Shown here in pieces: positions 1 through 7,815 of a stretch of 64,000 nt of DNA; position 1 is the first letter of the stretch; every line of letters starts with the position of its first letter. The stretch is taken from positions 62,001 to 126,000 of the forward strand of contig JBDHJR010000013.1 in the NCBI GenBank assembly GCA_039586815.1. Direction: 5' to 3'. Under the pieces are notes generated by a model that was given only the letters and a program-made list of their open reading frames with translations, did no database searches and had not been told where the DNA came from. Position numbers and translations under genes: made by a program. Origin of the DNA: WVYX01 sp039586815 (GTDB lineage: Bacteria; Gemmatimonadota; Gemmatimonadetes; Gemmatimonadales; GWC2-71-9).

Positions 1-136
1 CGTATGCCGCGAAGTTCGCCAGGGCGGCGAGCGGCTCCTGCAAGGAGTCGATCTGAAGCAGGATCACGGCCGCGATCAGCAGCAGCCCCTCCGGTACGAA
101 GAGCGCCACGAGCCTCCGGGCCGCCGTCGAGTCCAT
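1..136 (-). CDS. membrane protein, N-terminal fragment (runs off the window)
   Basis: Only the first 45 codons lie in the window. The ATG at 136 is preceded by a GGAG-type ribosome site and sits 12 bp after the stop codon of the UbiE-like methyltransferase, so the two are probably one operon. The visible N-terminus has a short basic start (residues 6-9 include two Arg), then a hydrophobic stretch at about residues 10-28 that looks like a signal anchor or first membrane helix. The rest is outside the window, so no family can be assigned. Being a membrane protein next to quinone or polyketide-type tailoring enzymes, it may belong to that pathway, but this is inference only. Confidence 0.55.
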   Translation of the reverse strand, partial: MDSTAARRLVALFVPEGLLLIAAVILLQIDSLQEPLAALANFAAY

Positions 137-148
137 GCTCCAATCCAC

Positions 149-931
149 TTAGGCCGTTCCTCCCCCTAATCCCGCCTTGCACGCCACGTGGATGCCGATG
201 CCGCCGAACAGCTTGCGACTCACGCGCTCGACCACGAATCCCCGTCGCTCAAGCGCCGCGCTGAAGTCCTGCCACGAGATGTAATGCTCGATCGACGGTG
301 CAATGTAACCGTATGCCACGGCCTGCCGGTGCCACAGCCAGCCGTATAGGCTCCCGGCCGCCCGCAGGTACCAGAGGTACAGCGAGCGCCACAGCCGATT
401 GCGCGGCCGGTAGAAGTCGAGCACCAGGAGTAGGCCACCCGGCCGCAGCACCCGCGCGATCTCGTCCAGCGCCGTGCCGTAGTCGGGGGCGTTCCGGATG
501 CCGTAACCCACGGTGACAGCATCCACGGCCGTATCGCGCACGGGAAGATGCGGCATGTGCGCCACCGAGAACCGCACCCGATCATTGCCGACATCGGTTG
601 TTCGCTGCGCGGCCGCCCTAACCATGCGGCGTGACACGTCGAGCCCCAGCGCTCGGGCCTGCGGCAGGCGCATCGTCGCTCCCAGGGCCAGGTCACCCGT
701 GCCGCTTGCCAGGTCCAGCACCGTCGCGTTTCCTTGAACTTTCCCGTCGAGTTCGTCGAGGAGCTGCCGCTTCCATCCGCGGTCCATGCCGAACGAGAAC
801 GCGCGAGTGAAGCGGTCGTATCGGGGCGCCACCACTTCGAACATGGTGGTGACGAACCGCTGCTTGATGCCCGGGTCGCGGAGGTGCTCCTCCAGGTCCA
901 GCTGGGGTAGCAGTTCTTCGGGTTCGGTCAT
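149..931 (-). CDS. UbiE/COQ5-family SAM-dependent methyltransferase
   Basis: Class I methyltransferase of 260 aa, the usual length for the UbiE/MenG family, which methylates the ring carbon of demethylmenaquinone or a related quinol. Visible family features are the N-terminal YDR...FSFGMDRGWKR segment (about 38-54), SAM motif I VLDLASGTGD (71-80), the UbiE signature GIRNAPD (144-150) and VLRPGG (161-166). The frame stays open upstream to 1117, but the ATG at 931 starts exactly where similarity to the family begins, so it is preferred. It is divergent from the FAD reductase and has a membrane protein immediately downstream. It could be the housekeeping menaquinone methyltransferase or a dedicated enzyme of the neighbouring cluster; the sequence cannot decide. 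Confidence 0.85.
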   Translation of the reverse strand: MTEPEELLPQLDLEEHLRDPGIKQRFVTTMFEVVAPRYDRFTRAFSFGMDRGWKRQLLDELDGKVQGNATVLDLASGTGDLALGATMRLPQARALGLDVSRRMVRAAAQRTTDVGNDRVRFSVAHMPHLPVRDTAVDAVTVGYGIRNAPDYGTALDEIARVLRPGGLLLVLDFYRPRNRLWRSLYLWYLRAAGSLYGWLWHRQAVAYGYIAPSIEHYISWQDFSAALERRGFVVERVSRKLFGGIGIHVACKAGLGGGTA

Positions 932-1050
932 GGGCCAGGAGTCGTCGCACGGGAACCCGGCCTGGGTCCCCCATGTATGTTTTGGAACACGCCGCTGGTA
1001 CCCGGAAGCTAAGGACTCAACAAGAGCGTGCGGAACAGGTAACTGCCGTG

Positions 1051-2262
1051 ATGCATCGCACCACATTCGACGTGATCGTAGTGGGTGCCGGCCCGGCGGG
1101 GAGCGCTGCCGCGGCATTGCTGGCCGAGCGGGGCTGTTCGGTCGCTCTGGTGGAGCGGGCAGTGTTTCCGCGACCCAAGCCGTGTGCCGAGTATCTGAGC
1201 CCCGAAGCCGCGCGGGTACTCGACCGCCTCGGCCTGACCGACACGCTGCGCCGCGAGGGCGCCGCCCGTCTCAGGGGCATGCGAGTGGTGAGCCCGGGAG
1301 GCACTGCATTCACGGGCCGGTTTGCCGGTGCTCACCCATTCCGCGGCTACCAAGACTACGGCCTGGCGCTCCCCCGTGAGGTGCTCGACGCCCACCTCGC
1401 CGCGGCCGCAGTGGGGTGCGGCGCTGTGTTGTTGGAGCGCACCTCGGTCGAAGGGATCAGCGCTGCGTCCTCTGGGGGGCGTGGAGTGGCCGTGCGCTGC
1501 GGTGACACCCAAAGGACCCTCACCGGGCGGGTCGTGATCGGCGCCGACGGGCTCAATTCCCGCGTCGCTCGGGTTCTGGGAGTCGCCCGCCGCGGGCGCA
1601 GGCGCCGGCTCGCGCTGGTCACGCACTACGAGGGCGTGTCCGGCATGGGTGATGTGGGTGAGATGCACGTCGGGCCGGCCAGCTATGTCGGTCTCGCACC
1701 GGTTGGGCGGGGCCTCACCAACGTGGCAGTGGTGGCAGACCTTAGCAGGGTAACGCCGCGCCGCCCGCTCGAGGACTGGATGGACCAGCTGCTACGTGCC
1801 TTCCCGGCGGTGTACGAGCGCCTGGGGTCCGGGAGCCGCGCCACGCTCGTGCAGGCAGCGGGGCCGTTCGCGCGCACCACGAGGCGGGCCACCGATGATC
1901 GTGTAATCCTGGTGGGCGACGCGGCCGACTTCTACGACCCGTTCACCGGCGAGGGTATCTACGCGGCCCTGCGCGGGGCGGAGCTGGCGGCTGAGCAGGT
2001 GGCGCGTGGGCTGGAGGCGGACCGCCTCGGTGCCGCCGACCTCGCCCCGTACGACAAGGCGCGCCGCCGGGAGTTCGCCGGGAAGTGGCTAGTGGAGCGG
2101 GTGGTGAGCTGGATGGTCGCGCACCCCGCGTCGCTCAATCACGTGGCGCGTCGCTTCGCCGACAAGCCGGGTCTCGCCGACCTGCTGGTGGGCGTGACGG
2201 GCGACTTCGTGCCCCCGGCCCAGGTGCTCAAGCCCTCTTACGTATGGCGGCTGGTGACATGA
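1051..2262 (+). CDS. FAD-dependent oxidoreductase, geranylgeranyl-reductase family
   Basis: Flavoprotein of 403 aa. It has an N-terminal Rossmann dinucleotide fold with GAGPAG at 12-17, a conserved PRPKPCAEYLSP segment (about 40-51) typical of geranylgeranyl reductase-like enzymes, and the second FAD contact VGDAADFYDP near 288-297. Relatives reduce isoprenoid double bonds or hydroxylate/oxidise aromatic and polyketide substrates. The ATG at 1051 is chosen because the flavin fold begins within ten residues and an AGGTAA-like site precedes it; the frame is open from 973. It is the first gene of a four-gene set in which the next start codon overlaps this stop (ATGA). Substrate unknown. Confidence 0.85.
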   Translation: MHRTTFDVIVVGAGPAGSAAAALLAERGCSVALVERAVFPRPKPCAEYLSPEAARVLDRLGLTDTLRREGAARLRGMRVVSPGGTAFTGRFAGAHPFRGYQDYGLALPREVLDAHLAAAAVGCGAVLLERTSVEGISAASSGGRGVAVRCGDTQRTLTGRVVIGADGLNSRVARVLGVARRGRRRRLALVTHYEGVSGMGDVGEMHVGPASYVGLAPVGRGLTNVAVVADLSRVTPRRPLEDWMDQLLRAFPAVYERLGSGSRATLVQAAGPFARTTRRATDDRVILVGDAADFYDPFTGEGIYAALRGAELAAEQVARGLEADRLGAADLAPYDKARRREFAGKWLVERVVSWMVAHPASLNHVARRFADKPGLADLLVGVTGDFVPPAQVLKPSYVWRLVT

Positions 2263-2969
2263 CGCTGACCGATACCATGCCGATTCACGCCCCCGGTTTC
2301 GAGGCACTCGACACGCCGTACCTCGATCCCGAGATCACCCGGGCGACGTTGTCGGACATCGCGCGGGCCAACGCACTGTTCGGCGGGCGGAGCGCCGTGG
2401 CGTGGGGCGTCGACCGGTTGCTGCAGGGAACCGGGGCGCAGGTGCTCACGCTGCTAGATGTGGGGGCGGGCATGGGCGACGTGGCTGGCTGGCTCGGGCG
2501 CCACGGGCTCGGTAGAGGGACCGAGCTGCGCGCCTTTGCTCTCGACCGGCACCTGGAAGCAGCGCGGCTGTGCCGTGAGGGCGGGTTGCCGTCGGTCCAG
2601 GGGGACGCGTTTCGACTCCCGTTGGCGGATGCTTCGGTCGACGTGGTCGTCGCGAGCCAACTGCTGCACCACTTCACCCGAGAGGCGGCAGTGAGCCTGG
2701 CGCGGGAGCTCTCCCGCGTGGCGCGCGTTGGAGTCGTGGTGGCAGACCTGCGCCGGTCGCGCGTGGCGGCCGCGGGAATCTGGCTTGCCGCGGTGGCGCT
2801 GCGGTTCCACCCGGTGAGCCGCCGCGACGGCATTATCTCCGTGCAACGCGGATACTCCCAGCGCGAGCTTACGGAGCTGCTACGCCATGCCGGCGTAACT
2901 GCTACGGTCACGGCCCGGCCCGGCTATCGCCTGGTCGCCACCTGGAGGACAGGCGATGCGCACGATTGA
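2259..2969 (+). CDS. SAM-dependent class I methyltransferase
   Basis: A 236-aa methyltransferase. Motif I (LLDVGAGMGDVAG) lies near residues 64-76, an acidic ribose-binding segment AFALDRH follows, and a post-motif segment VVASQLLHHF lies near 130-140. Its ATG overlaps the TGA of the FAD reductase (ATGA), which implies translational coupling; longer reading from 2085 would run inside the preceding gene. Such methyltransferases commonly accompany geranylgeranyl-reductase-like flavoproteins in polyketide and quinone-like gene clusters. The position methylated cannot be inferred. Confidence 0.85.
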   Translation: MTLTDTMPIHAPGFEALDTPYLDPEITRATLSDIARANALFGGRSAVAWGVDRLLQGTGAQVLTLLDVGAGMGDVAGWLGRHGLGRGTELRAFALDRHLEAARLCREGGLPSVQGDAFRLPLADASVDVVVASQLLHHFTREAAVSLARELSRVARVGVVVADLRRSRVAAAGIWLAAVALRFHPVSRRDGIISVQRGYSQRELTELLRHAGVTATVTARPGYRLVATWRTGDAHD

Positions 2970-3411
2970 CCGGATATCGGTGACGGCTCCGCTCGAGCGC
3001 GTGTTCGCGGTCGCCGCCGACGTGGAGCGGTGGCCGGCTTTCCTCGAACACTACCGCTGGGTGCGGATGCGGGAGCGCACGGCGAACGGTGCCGTGGTGG
3101 AGATGGCTGCCTGGCGGCCATTCGGTTTCATCAAGTACCCCACCTGGTGGCTGTCCGAGATGGAGACCGACCCTGGGCAGCACACCGTGCGCTACCGCCA
3201 CATCGGCGGGATCACCACGGGGATGCACGTGGAGTGGAAGCTGGAGCAGCGAGGTGACCGCGTGGACGTGACTATCGTCCACGAGTGGGACGGCCCGCGC
3301 TGGCCTCTGATATCGTGGATCGCGGCGAACTGGGTCATCGGCCCCGTATTCATCCACGGAATTGCCTCGCGCACCCTCGCAGGCGTCAAGCGAAAGGCAG
3401 AATCGTCATGA
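2956..3411 (+). CDS. SRPBCC-fold protein (polyketide cyclase/START-like)
   Basis: A 151-aa protein with the SRPBCC (Bet v1-like) pattern: an N-terminal strand (RTIDRISVTAPLERVFAVAA) followed by a short helix DVERWPAFLEHY, then strands with W-rich turns and a long C-terminal helix ending at residue 151. Members bind hydrophobic ligands in a cavity; the polyketide aromatase/cyclases belong here, as do simple lipid carriers. It overlaps the upstream methyltransferase by 14 bp and the downstream ketosynthase by ATGA, so it is part of the same translationally coupled set. A cyclase role is suggested by the context with a ketosynthase but is not shown. Confidence 0.8.
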   Translation: MRTIDRISVTAPLERVFAVAADVERWPAFLEHYRWVRMRERTANGAVVEMAAWRPFGFIKYPTWWLSEMETDPGQHTVRYRHIGGITTGMHVEWKLEQRGDRVDVTIVHEWDGPRWPLISWIAANWVIGPVFIHGIASRTLAGVKRKAESS

Positions 3412-4652
3412 CGGAAGTGGTCATCACTGGCATCGGCTGTGTCACGCCGATCGGCACGGGGGTGGAGGGGCTGTGGAACGGGCTACGGGCGAGGCGCTCG
3501 GCGGTGCGCCCGATCTCACGTTTCGATCCGCTGCCGTTCAAGAGCCGCATCGCAGCGGAGATCGACGACTTCAGGCCGCAGGATCACCTGTCCGCGCGCT
3601 CCACCAAGCGTCTCGACCTGTTCTCTCAGATCGGTGTGGTGTCGGCAGGCCAGGCAATGGAGGATGCCGGCATCGTCGCCGAGCGCGAGGACCGCGATCG
3701 CATCGGCGTGATGATGGGCTCTGCCCTGGGTGGCGTGGCACACGCCGAGGGACAGGTGGGTGTGTACCTGCAGCACGGTCTGCGCGGCGTGGACGCGGCG
3801 CTCGCGACGTCGGTCTTCGGCGGTGCCGTGTCCTGCAACATCGCGATCCACATGGGGGTTACCGGACCCAACTCCACCAACTCCATGTCGTGCGCATCGG
3901 GTACGGTGGCCATCGGGGAGGCGTTTCGCGCCATCCGTGACGGGAGGGCGGACGCGATGCTCGCCGGAGCTGCGGAGGCGCCGCTTTCTCCCCTGAGCTT
4001 CGGAGCGTTCACCATCATCCGCGCCATGTCGACCCGGAACGACGATCCGGAGCGGGCGTCGCGCCCGTTCGACGCAGCGCGTGACGGCTTCGTGATGGGC
4101 GAGGGCGCGGCGGTGTTGCTGCTGGAGCGCAAGGACCGGGCGGAAGCCCGGGGTGCGCGGATCTACGCGGAGATAATGGGTTACGCACTCACCAATGACG
4201 CCTACCACATGACCGCGCCCAAGCCCGACGGGCGCGAGGCGGCGCGGGCTATGACGCTGGCGCTGGACGACGCGCGCGTTGCGCCAAGCGACATCGGGTA
4301 CGTGAACGCGCACGGCTCGTCGACACCGCTCAACGATCCGACTGAGACGAGAGCGGTGAAGCGGGTGTTCGGAGACCACGCATCGCGCCTGGCGATCAGC
4401 GGAACCAAGGGCTACTACGGCCACGCGCTGGGTGCCAGCGGCGCCATCGAGGCCGGCATCACCGCACTCGGCATGTCGCGCGGTTGGCTCCCGCCGACGG
4501 TGAACCACGACGAGCCCGACCCGGAGTGCGACCTCAACTACCTGGGGAACGGCAACGGGGACGCGGGGCTCCGGGGCGCGCCCGAGTTCGCGATGTCCAA
4601 CTCGTTCGGGTTCGGGGGGGTGAACGCGGTGGTGGTGCTGCGGCGGTCCTGA
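3408..4652 (+). CDS. beta-ketoacyl-[acyl-carrier-protein] synthase (KAS II/FabF-like)
   Basis: Condensing enzyme of 414 aa with a complete KS triad: Cys162 in SMSCASG, His302 in NAHGSSTPLND and His339 in GYYGHALGASG. These are one residue off the E. coli FabF numbering, so the protein is full length. It catalyses decarboxylative Claisen condensation of malonyl-ACP onto an acyl primer. The start at 3408 overlaps the SRPBCC stop (ATGA). No acyl carrier protein, malonyltransferase or ketoreductase is encoded nearby, so it either borrows fatty-acid-synthase partners or works with genes outside the window. The coupling to tailoring enzymes argues for a pathway-specific rather than housekeeping FabF. 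Confidence 0.92.
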   Translation: MTEVVITGIGCVTPIGTGVEGLWNGLRARRSAVRPISRFDPLPFKSRIAAEIDDFRPQDHLSARSTKRLDLFSQIGVVSAGQAMEDAGIVAEREDRDRIGVMMGSALGGVAHAEGQVGVYLQHGLRGVDAALATSVFGGAVSCNIAIHMGVTGPNSTNSMSCASGTVAIGEAFRAIRDGRADAMLAGAAEAPLSPLSFGAFTIIRAMSTRNDDPERASRPFDAARDGFVMGEGAAVLLLERKDRAEARGARIYAEIMGYALTNDAYHMTAPKPDGREAARAMTLALDDARVAPSDIGYVNAHGSSTPLNDPTETRAVKRVFGDHASRLAISGTKGYYGHALGASGAIEAGITALGMSRGWLPPTVNHDEPDPECDLNYLGNGNGDAGLRGAPEFAMSNSFGFGGVNAVVVLRRS

Positions 4653-4684
4653 GCGCTCGCGCGCTTGCGGCAGACGTGAACGGT

Positions 4685-4710
4685 GGGGCGGCTCTCTGAG
4701 GAGCCGCCCC
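4685..4710. terminator. bidirectional terminator hairpin
   Basis: Perfect 10-bp stem GGGGCGGCTC / GAGCCGCCCC with a 6-nt loop, between the convergent ketosynthase (+) and S9 peptidase (-) genes. The + side is followed by GCGTGTTGTT. Confidence 0.85.
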
Positions 4711-4718
4711 GCGTGTTG

Positions 4719-6719
4719 TTACGGAATCGCCTCACCCAGCAGGTACCGCTGATACCACGCCAGAGCCCGCTGGTTGTAGTCGATCTGGTGCGCGCGCTCG
4801 CGCAGGCCGTGCGGCTCGCGTGGGTAGATGACCAGCTGGGTAGGCACGCCCTTGTGCTTGAGCCCGCGGTACAGCTCGTACGCCTGACCGGTGGGCACCC
4901 GCACGTCGCGCTCGCCGTGAGCGATGAGGGTCGGCGTCTGCGCGTTGTCCAGGTACTTGAGGGGCGAGCGGTCCCACACCAGGTCGAGGTCGTCCCAGTG
5001 CCACAGGTTCCAGTGCACCAGCGCGTTCTCGGCCGGCGTGTCGGTCATGCCGATCTTGGAGATCTGATTGGAGATGCCGGCCCTGACAACCGCTACCTTG
5101 AAGCGCTCGCTGTGTCTGGTGGTGGCCCAGGCGGAGGTGTAGCCGCCGTAGGAGGCTCCGCCGATCCCCACGCGATCGGGATCCACGTAGCCCTGCTCCA
5201 CGAGGTAGTCGATCCCCGCCAGGATGTCGTCGAACTCCTTCCCCATGGGATCGTTGTGGTCGCCCTTGGCGAACTCCACGCCGCGCCCGGTGCTACCGCG
5301 GTAGTTCGGCATGAAGACCATGATCCCGCGCTGCGCCAGCATCTGCGCGTGCGTGGTGTAGGAGGTGGTCCACCCGTCCAGGTAAGCCGACTCTGGTCCG
5401 CCATGGACCTGCACGTGGAGCGGATACTGCGCTCCTTCGCGGAATCCGACGGGCTTGATCAGCACACCGTATATCTCCCAGTCGTCTGGACCGGTCCAGG
5501 AGATCGTCTCCTGTTCGCCGAACGTCATGTTCGCGAGTGCCGGGTTTGAGTCGGTGAGCCGCTCGAGTGAGCGCCCGTCGCTGCTTCCTGCATAGACCTC
5601 GGTGGCGTGCACCGGCGTGTTGCCCACGGTGGCGTAGCTGCTGCCGTCGTTCGAGAGCGAGATCCCGCGGAATAGCGGCCCTTCGTCGCCGCGCAGCCGG
5701 CGCATGTCACCGTCGGGCACCGAGACCTCATACAGATGGGTGCGCGTCTTCTCGATGGCGACGAGCAGAATGGCGTCGTCGCTCTTCCAGGTGAAGTTCG
5801 TCGCGGTGCCTAGGTAACCGTCCGTGAGATTGACCGGCTCTCCGCCGGACGCCGGAATCACGAACAGGCTGCCGTTGGCGGGATCGTTGAGCGAAACGCC
5901 GCCGAGCCATGCGATGCGCGCGCCGTCGGGTGAGTAGCGGCCCGAGGCGAGCTTGCCCTCGGTGTCGTGCACCATCGTGCTCGCACCACCCGCCGCCGGA
6001 ACCGTGTAGAAGTCCGTGAACATGTAGCCGTCGTCGGTGAAGGGCCGCTCGCTCGCACGAAAGAGCAGGCGGCTTCCGTCGGGCGACCACGAGAAGTCCC
6101 ACACGTGGAGCTCGTCCTGCGTGGCGAGGTGCACCTCGCCGCTGCCCAGGTCCTCCACGTAGAGCCGGCGTACCCGGTGCCAGGTGTCCTCCACCTGCTG
6201 GTCGAATCCCGCCTGCTCGGCGGCCTCGACCTCTGCGGGTGTCTCGCCCCACATCGTGTAGGCCAGGAGGCGGCCGTCGGGGGAGAGTGCGTAGCTCGAG
6301 ATGCTGCGGGGGGCGTGGCTCAGCTGATGCACAGTGCCGCCGCTTGCCGCGATCGCGTAGACCTGTGTTTGTGGATCCGAGTCGCGCCGGCGGCTGAGGA
6401 AGGTGACCAGCGCCCCATCGGCACTCCACCCCGGCGACCGGGCAGATACCGGCGCGCTGGTGAGCTGCCGCGCCGCGCCGCCGCCGACCGGCACGGTCCA
6501 GATCTCGGTATACGATCCGCCCGGCTCCTCGTCGGCGCCGCGTGGAGCGGAGATCGCGAATGCTATGAACTCACCCTGTGGCTGCATAGCCACCACGCTG
6601 ACCCGTCGCAGGTCCACCACCTGCTCGGAGCTGAGCTGCTGGGCCGCGAGAGGCGCCGCGGCGGTGAGTGCGAGAGTCAGGCAGGAGGCCAGCAGGCTGG
6701 CCCGGCCGAGCGTACCCAT
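4719..6719 (-). CDS. S9-family prolyl oligopeptidase-type serine peptidase, secreted
   Basis: A 666-aa exported peptidase. Residues 1-27 form a signal peptide ending LAAQ, followed by a TolB/WD40-like beta-propeller (SPDG and SADG-type repeats, about 40-390) and a C-terminal alpha/beta-hydrolase domain. The catalytic triad is visible: Ser523 in GGASYGGY, Asp605 in HGERDVRVP and His637 in PREPHGL. Family members (acylaminoacyl- or dipeptidyl-peptidase-like) cleave short peptides that enter through the propeller. The start at 6719 was chosen because it begins the signal peptide; the frame extends upstream to 6839 without a signal. It is transcribed alone, divergent from the MBL hydrolase, and ends at a shared terminator. 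Confidence 0.9.
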   Translation of the reverse strand: MGTLGRASLLASCLTLALTAAAPLAAQQLSSEQVVDLRRVSVVAMQPQGEFIAFAISAPRGADEEPGGSYTEIWTVPVGGGAARQLTSAPVSARSPGWSADGALVTFLSRRRDSDPQTQVYAIAASGGTVHQLSHAPRSISSYALSPDGRLLAYTMWGETPAEVEAAEQAGFDQQVEDTWHRVRRLYVEDLGSGEVHLATQDELHVWDFSWSPDGSRLLFRASERPFTDDGYMFTDFYTVPAAGGASTMVHDTEGKLASGRYSPDGARIAWLGGVSLNDPANGSLFVIPASGGEPVNLTDGYLGTATNFTWKSDDAILLVAIEKTRTHLYEVSVPDGDMRRLRGDEGPLFRGISLSNDGSSYATVGNTPVHATEVYAGSSDGRSLERLTDSNPALANMTFGEQETISWTGPDDWEIYGVLIKPVGFREGAQYPLHVQVHGGPESAYLDGWTTSYTTHAQMLAQRGIMVFMPNYRGSTGRGVEFAKGDHNDPMGKEFDDILAGIDYLVEQGYVDPDRVGIGGASYGGYTSAWATTRHSERFKVAVVRAGISNQISKIGMTDTPAENALVHWNLWHWDDLDLVWDRSPLKYLDNAQTPTLIAHGERDVRVPTGQAYELYRGLKHKGVPTQLVIYPREPHGLRERAHQIDYNQRALAWYQRYLLGEAIP

Positions 6720-6850
6720 GATTCCCTCCAATCCCGTAACCCGTTTGCGGCGCGACCCCCGGGACCGCGCCCGCTCTAAAGCTGTAGCGGGGGCCCGTCC
6801 CGTGCCACATGATACATATGAATACGGAACGCGTACCACGGGGGGTGATC

Positions 6851-7714
6851 ATGCTACGTAGCGTCGCCGCAGGACTCTTGTCGCTCGGCTGTCTGGTGTC
6901 GCCGGGGCAGGCCCAGGAGCCCGAGTTCGAGACGACCATGATTGCCGAGGGCGCCTATCAGTTCCGCTATCGCTCTCACAACGCGTTCTTCGTCGTGACC
7001 GACGCGGGACTGATCGCGGTCGATCCGATTTCCGCCACGGCGGCCGGGCACTATGCGGCCGAGATGAAGCGGGTGGCTCCGAACAGGCCGCTGCTGGCGA
7101 TCGTCTACAGTCACGACCACGCCGACCATGCTACAGGCGCGACCGTGCTGCGGCGCGCGTTCGACAGCGATGCGCCGGTGATCGCGCACGAGAAGGCACA
7201 TGCGAAGGTGGCCGCCGTGGGTGACCCGGATCTCCCGCCGCCCGACCTCACCTTCTCGCAGGAGCTGACTCTGTACTTCGGCGGCAGGGCGCTGGAGCTG
7301 CACTACCTGGGCCCCAGCCACAGCGACAACATGCTGGTCGCCTACCTGCCGGACGTGAAGCTGGCCTTCGCGGTGGACTTCGTGTCGAACGACCGGATGG
7401 GGTATCGCGACCTGCCCGACTATCACTTCCCCGAGTTCTTCGCGGCACTGGATCGGCTGCTCGAGATTCCGTTCGAGACGATCGGGTTCGGGCACGGAAC
7501 GGCGGGGGATCGCGGCTCGGTGATCCGCCAGGTCGGCTACTACCGCGACCTGCGCAACGCGGTGCGAGAGGCGGTCGAGCGCGGCTGGACGGAGGACGAG
7601 GCGGCCGAGCGCATCCGGCTGCCGGCATACGAGGATTGGGGGCAGTACGAGGCGTGGTTCCCGATGAACGTGCGGGCGGTCTATAGGTGGTTGGCATCGG
7701 AGCAGGGTGGGTAG
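6851..7714 (+). CDS. secreted MBL-fold metallo-hydrolase
   Basis: A 287-aa metallo-beta-lactamase-fold protein with an N-terminal signal peptide (MLRSVAAG...PGQAQ). The zinc motif is H88-x-H90-x-D92-H93 (SHDHADH), followed by an LGPSHSDNM metal-binding His region near 155-163 and a GFGHG motif near 215-219. It resembles periplasmic hydrolases of the SoxH/quinoprotein-relay-associated group rather than true beta-lactamases, but the substrate is unknown. An in-frame ATG at 6809 exists; the start at 6851 is preferred because it directly begins the signal peptide. It ends at a hairpin shared with the convergent lipoprotein gene. Confidence 0.85.
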   Translation: MLRSVAAGLLSLGCLVSPGQAQEPEFETTMIAEGAYQFRYRSHNAFFVVTDAGLIAVDPISATAAGHYAAEMKRVAPNRPLLAIVYSHDHADHATGATVLRRAFDSDAPVIAHEKAHAKVAAVGDPDLPPPDLTFSQELTLYFGGRALELHYLGPSHSDNMLVAYLPDVKLAFAVDFVSNDRMGYRDLPDYHFPEFFAALDRLLEIPFETIGFGHGTAGDRGSVIRQVGYYRDLRNAVREAVERGWTEDEAAERIRLPAYEDWGQYEAWFPMNVRAVYRWLASEQGG

Positions 7715-7757
7715 CGCGCAGTCGCGCACCGACGCGGGCGCCTGACTGGAAGAAGAA

Positions 7758-7783
7758 AGGGCGGCTCCCGGAGGAGCCGCCCT
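7758..7783. terminator. bidirectional terminator hairpin
   Basis: Perfect 10-bp stem AGGGCGGCTC / GAGCCGCCCT with a 6-nt loop between convergent genes. It is followed by GTTCTTC on the + strand and TTCTTCC on the - strand. The arms nearly match the hairpin at 4685. Confidence 0.85.
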
Positions 7784-7815
7784 GTTCTTCGCAGGCCTGG
7801 GTTAGGCCAACAGCG

